From Pseudoalteromonas galatheae (lineage in GTDB: Bacteria; Pseudomonadota; Gammaproteobacteria; Enterobacterales; Alteromonadaceae): DNA of 64,000 bases. A program made the translations under genes and the position numbers. The DNA is taken from positions 2,725,001 through 2,789,000 of the forward strand of contig NZ_PNCO02000001.1 in assembly GCF_005886105.2 (NCBI RefSeq), in the 5' to 3' direction. Of this stretch, positions 7,899-17,032 are shown in pieces. Under the pieces are notes generated by a model. The model saw nothing but the letters and a program-made list of their open reading frames with translations, was not told the origin of the DNA and ran no database searches. Position 1 is the first letter of the stretch, and every line of letters begins with the position of its first letter.

Positions 7899-8906
7899 TT
7901 ATTTTTGACTAACCTGGACTTTGACCGAGTAGTGATTTGCATTTTTTAAGCTTTGTAAGTCATCAAAATGCACGCCATGCTGGGCCATAACCGGACGTAT
8001 TTTTTTACTTATTAATTGTCGAATATAAAATGGCTGATTAGGCACAAAGTGGTGGATCGTGTGCGTGCGGCCAAAATCAAAACAAAATAACTGAAATGGT
8101 AAAAACCAGCAACTGGTGATCACATGGGTCTGCTCTAACACATTATTCACCCCACCATAATAATGCATTGAAGATGTGACAAGGTTTAAAGATGCTGAAC
8201 GGATCATATTAGGTATAATCAATACCACCATAAAGAACTCAGCAACCGCTAGTAAATCTGCTCCCCACCTAGGTAATTCAAATGGTTGTATAAATTGCAG
8301 CACGTAATAAGCAATCACACCATATAAAGTCGCAAAATAAGCCGTAGCAAGCGGAAAGCCAGCATTAAAGACTTGTAAAAACGTAAAACCCTTGACTTCT
8401 CGACTAAACTGCTTGGCATTCAATAATAAACCTAGCAATCCATCTGTAATGACCACAGCTCGCAACCAAAGAGATTGGATACCATTACCCACCAAGCGCT
8501 CTTCTAGGTCTTGTTCAGTGCCAGACACTTTATGATGATGTAAATGAATTTGCCTGCGATACCAAGGATTCACTGTATTAGGTCGCATCATCCACACTAC
8601 TAACATCATAAAATGATATACGAATGGACGGTCACTAAAATACTGCTTGTGGATCAAATCGTGTTCAAGTTCATGAGAAATAGAAGTAATAAAAGCCGCC
8701 AACAGAATGCACAGCCATGCAGGAATAACGGCAAAATAGTAAAGCAAGGCAACGCCAATTAACGCAGTTAACGACAACAGCAAAATCACCATCGCAATGC
8801 TGTTTTGCCAGTTTAAAATAGGATAACGCGATCGAAGCGACTGCTCTTCGGCTTGGATAGCAGTCACTATCACTTTGATATTCTGCCTAGCGGTTAATGT
8901 TGGCAT
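7899..8906 (-). CDS. Membrane fatty-acid desaturase / hydroxylase family protein
   Basis: 335 residues with four or more membrane helices (about 36-58, 60-78, 150-165, 185-205 and 220-232). The three histidine clusters of membrane di-iron enzymes are visible: HELEHD at 78-83, HLHHH at 121-125 and HTIHH at 282-286. The family uses O2 and electrons to introduce a double bond or hydroxyl group into acyl chains or related lipids. The exact substrate is unknown; the box spacing is also compatible with alkane-hydroxylase-like members. A thioesterase gene lies upstream on the same strand, 123 bases away, which fits lipid metabolism. Cold-active marine bacteria often carry several desaturases. Confidence 0.8.
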   Translation of the reverse strand: MPTLTARQNIKVIVTAIQAEEQSLRSRYPILNWQNSIAMVILLLSLTALIGVALLYYFAVIPAWLCILLAAFITSISHELEHDLIHKQYFSDRPFVYHFMMLVVWMMRPNTVNPWYRRQIHLHHHKVSGTEQDLEERLVGNGIQSLWLRAVVITDGLLGLLLNAKQFSREVKGFTFLQVFNAGFPLATAYFATLYGVIAYYVLQFIQPFELPRWGADLLAVAEFFMVVLIIPNMIRSASLNLVTSSMHYYGGVNNVLEQTHVITSCWFLPFQLFCFDFGRTHTIHHFVPNQPFYIRQLISKKIRPVMAQHGVHFDDLQSLKNANHYSVKVQVSQK

Positions 8907-9029
8907 TTATCGCTTTACTCACCTTTTGGTATCAAAATCATCGCGCAATCTCGTATTAGCTTAGTAGCGGCTTTATGCCGCGACAATTTTTAAAACTTTA
9001 ATACAACGAAACACCCAAGCTCCATGCTT

Positions 9030-9467
9030 CTATTGACTATCGTCCATCTCGTATTGCTTCAATATAGCCAGCATATTCTCTGGAATTGGCGATTTTTTCC
9101 CTGTTTTCATATTAAACATCACCACATTCGCATACCCCGTTGTGCATACTGCTTGTTGCGATTCACTAAAAGCCTCGTAGCGCATGGTAAAACGATCTTC
9201 TTTGATATCAGTGATATATGAACCAATATGCAAGGTATCTGGAAAAGTGACGGGTCGTTTATATTGCGCGTACGTATCACGCAAAACCGGACTATGGGTA
9301 GGCTCTGATAATACCGAAAGTAAGCCCGTTTGAGTCAAAAAATCGATTCGCGCAGTTTCAAAGTAGCGAAAATACGACACGTTATTCACATGCCCCAATG
9401 CATCCATTTCTCCCCATACCACATTCACTTTGGTGGTGATTGCAAACTTTTCTAAAAACTCCTGCAT
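9030..9467 (-). CDS. Acyl-CoA thioesterase, 4HBT hotdog family
   Basis: 145 residues from the ATG at 9467. An in-frame start 14 codons further up exists, but homologues begin just before the hotdog domain. The motif WGEMDALGHVNNVSYFRYFE is the 4-hydroxybenzoyl-CoA thioesterase signature, with the catalytic Asp in MDALGHVNN. A second conserved piece is FTMRYEAFSESQQAVCTTGYA. The family hydrolyses acyl-CoA or acyl-ACP thioesters in the cytoplasm. It may be co-transcribed with the desaturase. Confidence 0.85.
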   Translation of the reverse strand: MQEFLEKFAITTKVNVVWGEMDALGHVNNVSYFRYFETARIDFLTQTGLLSVLSEPTHSPVLRDTYAQYKRPVTFPDTLHIGSYITDIKEDRFTMRYEAFSESQQAVCTTGYANVVMFNMKTGKKSPIPENMLAILKQYEMDDSQ

Positions 9468-9616
9468 GATATTGCCTTTAATTTTGTTTATTGAACTTGA
9501 GAGTAACAACTCATCGTACCAGCAACAAGATTAACGAGATAATTTAAAGACAACTTGTCAAAACAAAGAAAGCAAAGCCAGCATTTCGCAGCACAACCTT
9601 ACGCCTCCCGCGTAGG

Positions 9617-9632
9617 TCGCCATTGATGGCGA
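9617..9632 (+). repeat. Isolated palindrome in an otherwise empty 400-base gap
   Basis: TCGCCAT-tg-ATGGCGA, preceded by GTAGG, is a member of the dispersed palindrome family seen at 7175, 7246, 11443 and 11562. The rest of the gap between 9468 and 9869 is A/T-rich, with no convincing gene, RNA or terminator that I can see. Confidence 0.5.
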
Positions 9633-9869
9633 CAAATAATACACCCACTCCCCTTGATTTCGACACAACGGTAAACATAAGCGCAACCCCTATCATTCAA
9701 TCTCACAAAAAATTGACGCCTTTTGTGGGAGCAACACCCAAGACAAATCACTAATAATTTTTCTCAATACTTTCAATACATAAGAAAACAGCGGAGCGAT
9801 ATTTACTAGCTTGGTTTAAAAAATGCATATGAAATCAAAATCATAATTCAGCCAAAAAACATTACCAAT

Positions 9870-10184
9870 ATGAACAAAAGCACAAATACAGTTTATGTGT
9901 TGAGCGGTTACGCTAAATGCGCCATCACTCAGCAAGGAAAATACAAACTCGGCAATAAACACTCCATCGGCCTGCTGACTACAGATGAAAACTATGAAGA
10001 TAACATCAGCAAGCTTAAGACCTTTATTAAAGATTTAGGTTGGGAGTCCATTACGTTTTGCATGGTCGAAACCGTTAACGACATCAGCACCCTACCCAAC
10101 GATATTTTGGTAGCAAGCTTTCTTCGTGCTCAGCAAAATGGCCAATCATTAGTGGTAAACGATCTCCCTATTACCGTCCATTAA
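9870..10184 (+). CDS. Small protein of unknown function
   Basis: 104 residues from the ATG at 9870. It starts MNKSTNTVYVLSGYAKCAIT and contains TFIKDLGWESITFCMVETVN and a C-terminal SLVVNDLPITVH. It has no signal peptide or membrane helix and no motif that I recognise. Codon use and amino-acid composition look like a real cytoplasmic protein. The upstream region is A/T-rich without a strong ribosome site, so confidence is moderate. It converges on the Nudix gene across repeats. Confidence 0.5.
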   Translation: MNKSTNTVYVLSGYAKCAITQQGKYKLGNKHSIGLLTTDENYEDNISKLKTFIKDLGWESITFCMVETVNDISTLPNDILVASFLRAQQNGQSLVVNDLPITVH

Positions 10185-10196
10185 GGCGATAAGTAC

Positions 10197-10453
10197 ACGC
10201 CGCGATCTTTTATGGTTTCCGTCGGTGGCTACAAACAATTTGTAGCCGCGGCTCTATATCACAGCTTTTTTTTTATCCAGTCTTCAACTTTGCTTTTATA
10301 TCGCCTTGCCGACCAGAAGCAGCGGGCTATTCTACACTGACAAGAAGTAGATCGGGTAGGAGCGGCTTCACGCCGCGATCTTTTATGGTTTCGGTCTGTG
10401 GCTACAAACAACGTGCAGCTATGACTCTTTTAAATCCAATCTTCAACTTTGCC
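10197..10453. repeat. Two copies (A, B) of a composite palindromic repeat
   Basis: Copy A (10197-10293) and copy B (10352-10453) share, in order: GGAGCGGCTTCACGCCGCGA (only its 3' part in A), GATCTTTTATGGTTTC, TGGCTACAAACAA, and ATCCAGTCTTCAACTTTGC with small changes. Internal hairpins include GCGGCttcacGCCGC. Further copies lie at 11140-11200 and 11277-11394. The copies sit between the convergent genes at 9870 and 10464. They are noncoding. Confidence 0.6.
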
Positions 10454-10463
10454 GAACTGCTCG

Positions 10464-10916
10464 TTAGCCAAGCTTTATACGAAAAAGCTCGTTGATAGGC
10501 TTATCTACAAAATACTCCCATACATGTTTAAACACTGCATGTTGCGCTGGAAAAGGTGCGAGCTTCAATGCTTCTTCTAAATTGCACCATTCAAAGTCAG
10601 TATGTTCATCGTTTAGAACCACTTCTTGATTGGCTGGACACTTGACTACAAATACAGGAATAACCTCAATAACGTTGGAATAGGATGCATAAAACTGCTC
10701 TAAAAATTGGCCATTGTACAGGTCCGTTACTTCTATCTGAGTTTCTTCATAAAACTCTCGAACAATGGTTTGCCAAGGTAATTCACCTTCTTCCATTGAG
10801 CCTGCGACATGACACCAGAAGCTACCTTGCGTTCGCTTCATCAGTAGCATTTTTGTTTCGCCATTTATTTCCGACAATGCTACTCCGGAAACAATTGAAT
10901 TATTTATTGGAATCAT
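10464..10916 (-). CDS. Nudix hydrolase (nucleotide pyrophosphohydrolase-like)
   Basis: 150 residues with one Nudix domain. The Nudix box covers residues 39-61: Gly39, then five residues, Glu45, then seven residues, Arg53-Glu54, and Glu57-Glu58. The usual Gly at position 60 of the box is Gln, with Ile61 closing the motif. The metal-binding glutamates are intact, so hydrolysis of a nucleoside diphosphate-linked substrate is likely. The N-terminal strand (VSGVALSEINGETKMLLMKR) and the C-terminal EHTDFEWCNLEEAL resemble NudB-like dihydroneopterin triphosphate or dATP pyrophosphatases, but the substrate is not provable. It stands alone, surrounded by repeats. Confidence 0.82.
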   Translation of the reverse strand: MIPINNSIVSGVALSEINGETKMLLMKRTQGSFWCHVAGSMEEGELPWQTIVREFYEETQIEVTDLYNGQFLEQFYASYSNVIEVIPVFVVKCPANQEVVLNDEHTDFEWCNLEEALKLAPFPAQHAVFKHVWEYFVDKPINELFRIKLG

Positions 10917-11139
10917 TTTTATACCTTATAAATCGCGATAGTCGCAAACACCACGCGCAATGTGAGAAAAGCCGACAATCTAACCTAAGCTTTTATGTCG
11001 CAGCAACTAATCTGAGCGCTAAGTGTTGAGAACTAGCCTTGAGAGTACCTTTTATCGACACTTACTTTCAACAACGAGTCAAAACATTCAGCCCGCTTGA
11101 ATTTGTTATACAAAAATTCAATTATTTACCGTGGTTGCT

Positions 11140-11394
11140 ATTTAAGGCTACGAACAATTCGTTGCAGCGACTTTATGTCGTGACTTGTTTTTTGACCCCG
11201 CCCTGCAATTTTACCTTTCGTCGCTTCGGCGATGACAAGCAACGGACTAATCTATTCAACGCCGAGCTGAATTTGGTCGGGTGGGAGCGGCTTCACGCCG
11301 CGATCTTTAGATGATTACCATCTACAGCTACGAACAATTCGTAGCAGCGACTTTATGTCGCGAATTATTTTTTGAATCCAGTCTTCAACTTTGC
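11140..11394. repeat. Two more copies (C and partial D) of the composite repeat
   Basis: Copy C (11277-11394) has GGTGGGAGCGGCTTCACGCC, GATCTTTAGATG, CAGCTACGAACAATTCGTAG, CAGCGACTTTATGTCGCG and ATCCAGTCTTCAACTTTGC. The partial copy D (about 11140-11195) has GGCTACGAACAATTCGTTG, CAGCGACTTTATGTCG and TTTTTTGACCC. They resemble copies A and B at 10197-10453. The 673-base gap between the Nudix gene and gcvP holds these repeats, two short palindromes at 11443-11458 and 11562-11579, and the gcvP terminator; I see no gene. Confidence 0.6.
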
Positions 11395-11442
11395 CTGATA
11401 TCACTTCACCAGCGAGGCAAAACCAAAGAGATACATTATTAG

Positions 11443-11579
11443 TCGCCATAAATGGCGACCTACGTAGAGATTTAGTGTGAAATCGCAGTTATGCGTCGTT
11501 ATAAGAGATCGCGGCGTAAAGCCGCCCTTTTTACAAAGGGCGGCTTTTCAAAATTTGCTAAGTCGCGCTAAAGCGCGAC
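11443..11579 (-). repeat. Two dispersed palindromes downstream of gcvP
   Basis: On the reverse strand, GTAGG-TCGCCATttATGGCGA lies at 11443-11458 and its following bases, and GTAGGTCGCGC-ttta-GCGCGAC at 11562-11579. The latter starts 11 bases after the gcvP stop codon. They flank the gcvP terminator hairpin and belong to the family at 7175, 7246 and 9617. Confidence 0.55.
11518..11547 (-). terminator. gcvP terminator
   Basis: AAAGCCGCCCTTT and AAAGGGCGGCTTT form a perfect 13-bp stem with a 4-base loop. On the reverse strand the stem ends in a run of Ts (GGCGGCTTT followed by acgccgcg). It lies about 43 bases beyond the gcvP stop codon. Confidence 0.75.
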
Positions 11580-11589
11580 CTACAAACCC

Positions 11590-14490
11590 TTACGCGTCGC
11601 GATAGGTATCAACCGCTGGGCAAGAACAAATTAGGTTACGGTCGCCGTATACGTCGTCGATACGGGTTACCGTTGGCCAGAACTTGTCTTTTGCTACGCT
11701 TGGTACTGGGAATGCAGCTGCGAGGCGATCATATGCACGGTTCCAGTCGTTGCTTAGTACGTCAGCTTGCGTGTGTGGTGCAAATACTAATGGGTTATCT
11801 TCGATAGACCACTCGCCTGATGCAATCTTGTCGATTTCACCTTTGATAGAAACCATAGCTTCGATAAAGCGGTCGATTTCTACCTTAGACTCAGATTCCG
11901 TTGGCTCAACCATAAGTGTGCCCGCTACTGGGAACGACATTGTTGGTGAGTGGAAGCCGTAGTCTTGTAGACGCTTAGCAACGTCCATTTCGGTAATGCC
12001 TGTCGCTTCTTTCAGTGGGCGAAGGTCAACAATACATTCGTGGGCAACACGGTCGTTACGGCCACGGTATAGAATTGGGAAGTGCTCGCTCAACTTAGCC
12101 GTTAGGTAGTTAGCGTTTACGATTGCCATTTCTGTTGCTTGTTTTAGACCTTCGCTGCCCATCATCGCGATGTATGCCCACGAGATAGGCAGGATAGCAG
12201 CAGAGCCGTAAGGTGCCGCAGAAACCGCGCCGTTACCTACGTTTGTGCCTTCTACGTTGATCACGCTGTGGTTAGGCATAAATGGCGCTAGGTGCGATTT
12301 AACACCGATAGGACCAACACCTGGGCCACCGCCACCGTGTGGAATACAGAATGTTTTGTGTAGGTTTAAGTGTGATACGTCAGAGCCGATTGAACCTGGG
12401 CTAGTTACCCCAACCTGCGCGTTCATGTTTGCGCCGTCCATGTATACTTGGCCGCCGTGCTGGTGCACGATGTCACATACTTCACGGATAGACTCTTCGT
12501 ATACACCGTGTGTCGACGGGTAAGTGACCATGATGCACGATAGGTTTTCAGCTACGTCTGCGGCTTTCGCGCGTAGGTCTTCCATATCGATGTTACCGTT
12601 TTTATCACAGTCAACCACAACCACTTTCATGCTTGCCATTTGTGCAGACGCTGGGTTTGTACCGTGCGCTGAACTTGGGATCAAACAGATGTTACGGTGA
12701 CCTTCACCGCGAGACTCATGGTACTTACGGATCGCGATAAGACCTGCGTATTCACCTTGTGCACCTGAGTTTGGCTGTAGTGATACTGCGTCGTAACCTG
12801 TGATGTTCACAAGCCAGTCGTGCAGCTCAGTCATCATGATCTTGTAACCCTCTGCTTGGTCGATTGGGCAGAACGGGTGTAGCTCTGCAAACTCAGGCCA
12901 AGTCACTGGGATCATTTCAGCGGTTGCGTTTAGCTTCATGGTACACGAGCCCAATGAGATCATTGAGTGGTTTAGTGCTAAATCTTTGTTTTCAAGACGC
13001 TTGATATAACGCAGCATCTCGGTTTCGCTGTGATAGCTGTTGAAGTTTGCGTGCGTTAAAATTTCGTCGTCGCGCACTAGGCTTGCAGGAATACCTGTGA
13101 TGTTCTCGCCTGACACTTGTGCGTCTAGCGCATCTACATTTAGGCCGTGGTCGTCGCCTAAAATGATGTCGAATAGCTCAGCTACGTCTGCACGCGTTGT
13201 GGTTTCGTTTACTGCAATTGAGTATTCGCCGTTGTGGTTAAGGGCAAAGTTCACGCCTTTTGCTATTGCACGCGCCACAACCGCTTGCTTGTCAGCGTCG
13301 TCCGCTTTAACGGTAATGGTGTCAAACCACGTATCGTGCTTAAGTGCCACGCCTTTTGCTTTAAGACCCGTTGCGAGAATGCTTGCAAGACGGTTAATGC
13401 GCTCTGCGATGATCTTAAGACCTTGAGGACCATGGTAAACCGCGTAAAACGCAGCCATGTTCGCAAGTAGCACCTGTGCAGTACAAATGTTTGAGTTGGC
13501 TTTTTCACGGCGGATGTGCTGTTCACGAGTTTGCATCGCCATACGTAGCGCGTCGTTACCTAAACGGTCTTTAGACACACCAATAATACGGCCTGGTAGT
13601 GAACGCTTGTAAGCATCACGCGTGGCAAAGAATGCCGCGTGTGGACCGCCGTAACCCATTGGTACACCAAAACGCTGTGCAGAACCAAGCACTACGTCTG
13701 CGCCTAGTTTGCCTGGTGCTTTAAGCAGCATTAAGCTCATGATATCTGCAGCAACACAGGCAATCGCTTTTTTGTCTTGTACTTGTGCGATTAGGTCAGT
13801 AACGTCAACCACTTCACCTGATGTTGTTGGATACTGGAATAGCGCACCAAAAATCTCGTGGTTAGCAGCGTCGCTAGCAGGACCTACTACTACTTCAAAG
13901 CCAAACTGTTCAGCACGCGTAGATACTACGTCGATAGTTTGTACGTGTACGTCGTCTGCAATAAAGAAGATGTTTGCTTTTTTCGCTTTAGATACACGTT
14001 TTGCAAGCGCCATTGCTTCTGCCGCTGCGGTTGATTCGTCAAGTAGTGATGCACTGGCTAAGTCTAGGCCGGTAATGTCCATAGTCAGCGTTTGGAAGTT
14101 AAGTAGTGATTCCAAGCGACCTTGCGCAATCTCTGGCTGATAAGGGGTGTAAGCCGTGTACCAACCCGGATTCTCAAGTACGTTACGTAAAATAACATTA
14201 GGTACGTGAGTTGGGTGGTAGCCTTGACCGATGTAAGATTTGAAAACCTTGTTTTTGCTTGCTACTGATTTAAGGTAGCTTAGGGTTTCCACTTCTGTGC
14301 GGCTTTCACCGATCTGTAAGCCCTCTTCTAAACGAATTGAAGCAGGTACAGTTTGACCGATCAGCTCTTCAACACTAGATACTCCAAGAGCGCTTAGCAT
14401 CTCGCTCACCTGTGCTGGGCTTGGCCCGATATGGCGGCGGATAAAATCTTGCTTTTGCTCTAACTGTTCAAGAGATTTGGCGTTTGACAT
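11590..14490 (-). CDS. gcvP: Glycine dehydrogenase (decarboxylating), P-protein
   Basis: 966 residues, the full length of the fused P-protein. It catalyses the first step of glycine cleavage: PLP-dependent decarboxylation of glycine and transfer of aminomethyl to the lipoyl arm of GcvH. The N-terminal half begins [10 protein letters not shown] and has [12 protein letters not shown]. The C-terminal half carries the PLP site [18 protein letters not shown] near residue 700 and the preceding [20 protein letters not shown]. It is the last gene of the gcv operon, separated from gcvH by a 182-base gap with a strong hairpin, so part of the transcripts may stop before it. Glycine degradation feeds one-carbon units to tetrahydrofolate. 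Confidence 0.98.
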   Translation of the reverse strand: MSNAKSLEQLEQKQDFIRRHIGPSPAQVSEMLSALGVSSVEELIGQTVPASIRLEEGLQIGESRTEVETLSYLKSVASKNKVFKSYIGQGYHPTHVPNVILRNVLENPGWYTAYTPYQPEIAQGRLESLLNFQTLTMDITGLDLASASLLDESTAAAEAMALAKRVSKAKKANIFFIADDVHVQTIDVVSTRAEQFGFEVVVGPASDAANHEIFGALFQYPTTSGEVVDVTDLIAQVQDKKAIACVAADIMSLMLLKAPGKLGADVVLGSAQRFGVPMGYGGPHAAFFATRDAYKRSLPGRIIGVSKDRLGNDALRMAMQTREQHIRREKANSNICTAQVLLANMAAFYAVYHGPQGLKIIAERINRLASILATGLKAKGVALKHDTWFDTITVKADDADKQAVVARAIAKGVNFALNHNGEYSIAVNETTTRADVAELFDIILGDDHGLNVDALDAQVSGENITGIPASLVRDDEILTHANFNSYHSETEMLRYIKRLENKDLALNHSMISLGSCTMKLNATAEMIPVTWPEFAELHPFCPIDQAEGYKIMMTELHDWLVNITGYDAVSLQPNSGAQGEYAGLIAIRKYHESRGEGHRNICLIPSSAHGTNPASAQMASMKVVVVDCDKNGNIDMEDLRAKAADVAENLSCIMVTYPSTHGVYEESIREVCDIVHQHGGQVYMDGANMNAQVGVTSPGSIGSDVSHLNLHKTFCIPHGGGGPGVGPIGVKSHLAPFMPNHSVINVEGTNVGNGAVSAAPYGSAAILPISWAYIAMMGSEGLKQATEMAIVNANYLTAKLSEHFPILYRGRNDRVAHECIVDLRPLKEATGITEMDVAKRLQDYGFHSPTMSFPVAGTLMVEPTESESKVEIDRFIEAMVSIKGEIDKIASGEWSIEDNPLVFAPHTQADVLSNDWNRAYDRLAAAFPVPSVAKDKFWPTVTRIDDVYGDRNLICSCPAVDTYRDA

Positions 14491-14630
14491 TAGTCCAGGT
14501 TCCTATGATCCAAATGAAAAAGGTGAATACTGTTTTTATCTAAATGAGATACCTTGGTAACGGCAGTATTCTAAAAACGTTGGCATGAGCTCGTCATACC
14601 CTGAGCAAGCACCCTTGCCCAAAAAGCAAC

Positions 14631-14660
14631 AATAAAAGCCCCTAAAAAGGGGCTTTTATT
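14631..14660 (-). terminator. Hairpin between gcvH and gcvP
   Basis: AATAAAAGCCCC at 14631-14642 pairs perfectly with GGGGCTTTTATT at 14649-14660 with a 6-base loop. It lies 12 bases past the gcvH stop. A/T flanks on both sides make it work in either direction. As gcvP follows in the same direction, it probably acts as a partial terminator or mRNA stabiliser that lowers gcvP relative to gcvT and gcvH. Confidence 0.75.
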
Positions 14661-14672
14661 ACTATCAACAAA

Positions 14673-15062
14673 TTAGTCTTCGTCGATTGAATTTGCGTAG
14701 CCTTCAGCGTCTAGTAGGTTATCTAGCTCAGACTCATCAGACGCTTTAATACGGAACAACCAACCGTCACCGTAAGCATCGTTGTTTACAGTTTCAGGCG
14801 CATCTTCTAGGTCTTCGTTTACCGCAATGATAGTACCGCCGATTGGTGCGTAGATGTCTGATGCTGCTTTTACAGACTCAGCAACCGCGCAGTCTTCACC
14901 CGCGTCAACTTCATCGTCTACTTCTGGTAATTCAACAAATACCATGTCGCCTAGAAGTTCTTGTGCGTGCTCAGTGATACCTACTGTGTACTCGCCATTG
15001 CCTTCAGCGCGAACCCACTCGTGTGAAGTAGCGTACTTTAACTCGCTAGGAATGTTGCTCAT
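14673..15062 (-). CDS. gcvH: Glycine cleavage system H protein
   Basis: 129 residues. It carries the lipoyl arm that shuttles the aminomethyl group between the P, T and L proteins. The lipoyl-lysine motif is [16 protein letters not shown] with Lys65, and the surrounding strands are typical ([31 protein letters not shown]). It starts with ATG at 15062, with AAGGAAC upstream. It lies 76 bases after gcvT in the same operon. Confidence 0.97.
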   Translation of the reverse strand: MSNIPSELKYATSHEWVRAEGNGEYTVGITEHAQELLGDMVFVELPEVDDEVDAGEDCAVAESVKAASDIYAPIGGTIIAVNEDLEDAPETVNNDAYGDGWLFRIKASDESELDNLLDAEGYANSIDED

Positions 15063-15138
15063 TTTTTTGTTCCTTTGGTCGGTTGCGATGTCACCACGCG
15101 AGCGACATCAATGTTATTCTATTTATTATCTATAAAAA

Positions 15139-16221
15139 CTAGATAATTGACTTGCCGTTACGAACGAAGCTTGGCTTAACTACTTTAACATCAACTAGCT
15201 TCTTACGCATTTCAACTTGTGCAGTCTCGCCAATTGAACGAGGTACACGCGCAAGCGCTACACTGAAGCCTAAAGTTGGTGAGAATGTACCAGAAGTAAT
15301 AACACCTTCGCCACCTTCTACGATAACTTTAGAACCACCACGTAATACGCCTTTGCTTTCTAGGACTAAACCTACCAGCTTATCCGTGCTTTGCTCAGCA
15401 CGTTGTTTAGTGATAGCTGCACGACCGATAAAGTCACGCTCCTCTGGCTCCCATGCAATTGTCCATGCCATGTTCGCTGCAAGTGGAGACACCGTCTCGT
15501 CCATGTCTGAGCCGTAAAGGTTCATGCCCGCTTCTAAACGTAGCGTATCACGTGCACCTAGGCCAGCAGGACGCACACCTGCGTCTAATAATTTTTGCCA
15601 TAAGTCCGCCGCACCGTCGTTGTGTACTACGATCTCATAACCCTCTTCACCAGTGTAGCCAGTCGTTGCGATAAATAGGTCGCCAGCTTGCACACCAAAG
15701 AATGGCTTCATGCCTTCAACAGCCGCTTGTTGTTGTTCGTCTAGGATAGTTGCTGTTTTTGCTTTTGCATTTGGACCTTGTACCGCAATCATCGCGTACT
15801 CAGGACGCTCTGTTACTGCCACATCAAAATCTGCAGCTACTGCACCGATATGCGCAAGGTCTTTTTCGCGTGTTGCAGAGTTAACGACTAGGCGATATTG
15901 CGTTTCAGTGAAGAAGTAAATGATAAGGTCGTCAATTACACCGCCCTGCTCGTTTAGCATGCCTGTGTATAGCGCCTTACCAGCCACAGTAAGCTTAGCT
16001 ACATCGTTTGCAACTAGCTTTTGTAAAAATGCCTTTGCGTCTACACCTTCGATATCAACAATCGTCATGTGTGAAACGTCAAACATGCCCGCATCTTGAC
16101 GCACCGCATGGTGTTCTTCAATTTGTGAGCCATAATTGATTGGCATTTCCCAACCGTGGAAGTCTACCATTTTCGCGCCAGCTTCTAGGTGCTTCGCGTG
16201 TAGTACTGTTTTAGAAGTCAT
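15139..16221 (-). CDS. gcvT: Glycine cleavage system aminomethyltransferase (T protein)
   Basis: 360 residues. It releases ammonia from the aminomethyl-lipoyl arm of GcvH and passes the methylene to tetrahydrofolate. It begins with the family start [20 protein letters not shown], followed by [18 protein letters not shown] contains the catalytic Asp that orients the folate, and GYTGEEGYE and [17 protein letters not shown] are further folate-site motifs. An AGGATAAG ribosome site precedes the ATG. The upstream gene at 16307-16882 is a degenerate relative of its N-terminal region. Confidence 0.97.
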   Translation of the reverse strand: MTSKTVLHAKHLEAGAKMVDFHGWEMPINYGSQIEEHHAVRQDAGMFDVSHMTIVDIEGVDAKAFLQKLVANDVAKLTVAGKALYTGMLNEQGGVIDDLIIYFFTETQYRLVVNSATREKDLAHIGAVAADFDVAVTERPEYAMIAVQGPNAKAKTATILDEQQQAAVEGMKPFFGVQAGDLFIATTGYTGEEGYEIVVHNDGAADLWQKLLDAGVRPAGLGARDTLRLEAGMNLYGSDMDETVSPLAANMAWTIAWEPEERDFIGRAAITKQRAEQSTDKLVGLVLESKGVLRGGSKVIVEGGEGVITSGTFSPTLGFSVALARVPRSIGETAQVEMRKKLVDVKVVKPSFVRNGKSII

Positions 16222-16306
16222 ACTTATCCTTCACTTTTTTACTCAGCCGCCATCGGTTGGCGCTGAGGGGGTTATTGTTATCGCGCTTGCGATAACTGCA
16301 CGGAAT

Positions 16307-16882
16307 TTATGAAACGAGTTTAAAACCAGCGTCAGTGAGCGTCGTTTGCCACTTATCTAACACAGCAGCTTGCGCAATCAACTGATACTGTTGCTGTTCG
16401 TCCACCAGCAAGGTCGTAATAAATACTTCACCGCTTTGCTTGCCATAGCAGGCATTTTTATCTGAGATCCTAAGGCCAGGCGTTAACGTAAAGTCACTGA
16501 CTAAACGCTCAAACGCAAGCTCACCGCTTATGGTGGCGGCAACTAAATCATGACGGCGAACCAGTTCAATATCGAACTCGTCGGCATGGCTATCAATCAG
16601 TGTTGCCAGCTCAGCGGCTGCGCTTTCACTTACAACAAAACGGTAAGCCGTTTCACTAAAATAGTACACGGCGAAATTTTCGCCACTGTCTAGTTTGCCT
16701 TGAAAACCTAAGCCAGGTGCCATTAACTTATTCAAGTTAAGTGCAAGAATTTGGCTTAAGAAAGGCGTGGTCTCAAAGCCGCTGAAATCGAGTACAACAA
16801 CAGCATCAGTTGGCATGTAATGGTTTTGCGCCGGAACACTGCCCTGACGGTGCTTTGCAAAGATAATTGGCGTGACGCTCAT
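16307..16882 (-). CDS. GcvT-like single-domain paralogue without catalytic motifs
   Basis: 191 residues, first gene of the gcv operon, 85 bases before gcvT. It aligns by eye with the N-terminal and middle part of the neighbouring GcvT: VVVLDFSGFETTPFLSQIL against [39 protein letters not shown] against [20 protein letters not shown], and GEVFITTLLVDEQQQYQLIA against [20 protein letters not shown]. The catalytic-Asp loop GVIDDL is replaced by ENFAVY, and the GYTGEEGYE folate motif is lost. The C-terminal domain is missing. It is therefore unlikely to be an aminomethyltransferase; it may bind folate weakly, interact with GcvT or GcvH, or regulate the pathway. The reading frame is intact, so it is probably expressed. 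Confidence 0.75.
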   Translation of the reverse strand: MSVTPIIFAKHRQGSVPAQNHYMPTDAVVVLDFSGFETTPFLSQILALNLNKLMAPGLGFQGKLDSGENFAVYYFSETAYRFVVSESAAAELATLIDSHADEFDIELVRRHDLVAATISGELAFERLVSDFTLTPGLRISDKNACYGKQSGEVFITTLLVDEQQQYQLIAQAAVLDKWQTTLTDAGFKLVS

Positions 16883-16952
16883 GGCACTACCTTAGTGAAA
16901 TTTCGATGAGCAAAAGTATAAGGATGCACAAACTCAACAACAAATTGTATTT

Positions 16953-17032
16953 ACTTATCAATTGATAAATAATATTAATGTACTTGGGTTTTATAAATTG
17001 CATTTCCTTATATGAAAAACTTATCAATTGAT
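16953..17032 (+). promoter_or_regulatory. Repeated ACTTATCAATTGAT element in the gcv / LysR divergent region
   Basis: TTATCAATTGATAA at 16955-16968 is a perfect 14-bp palindrome in the 129-base gap between the gcv operon and the LysR gene. The same 14 bases ACTTATCAATTGAT occur at 16953-16966 and again at 17019-17032, inside codons 3-7 of the LysR gene. The pair looks like two binding sites for the LysR protein, one near the promoters and one just inside its own gene. Confidence 0.5.

Noticed and set aside
11039..11314. 91-codon rightward frame before gcvP
   Set aside because: It runs through composite repeat copies and short palindromes, with no ribosome site and no protein-like pattern.
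13040..13426. Antisense frames inside gcvP and gcvT
   Set aside because: Shadows of highly biased coding sequence; they overlap real genes in full.
16883..17011. Glycine riboswitch ahead of the gcv operon
   Set aside because: The gap is 129 bases and A/T-rich, with no conserved riboswitch core; the palindromes suggest protein control instead.
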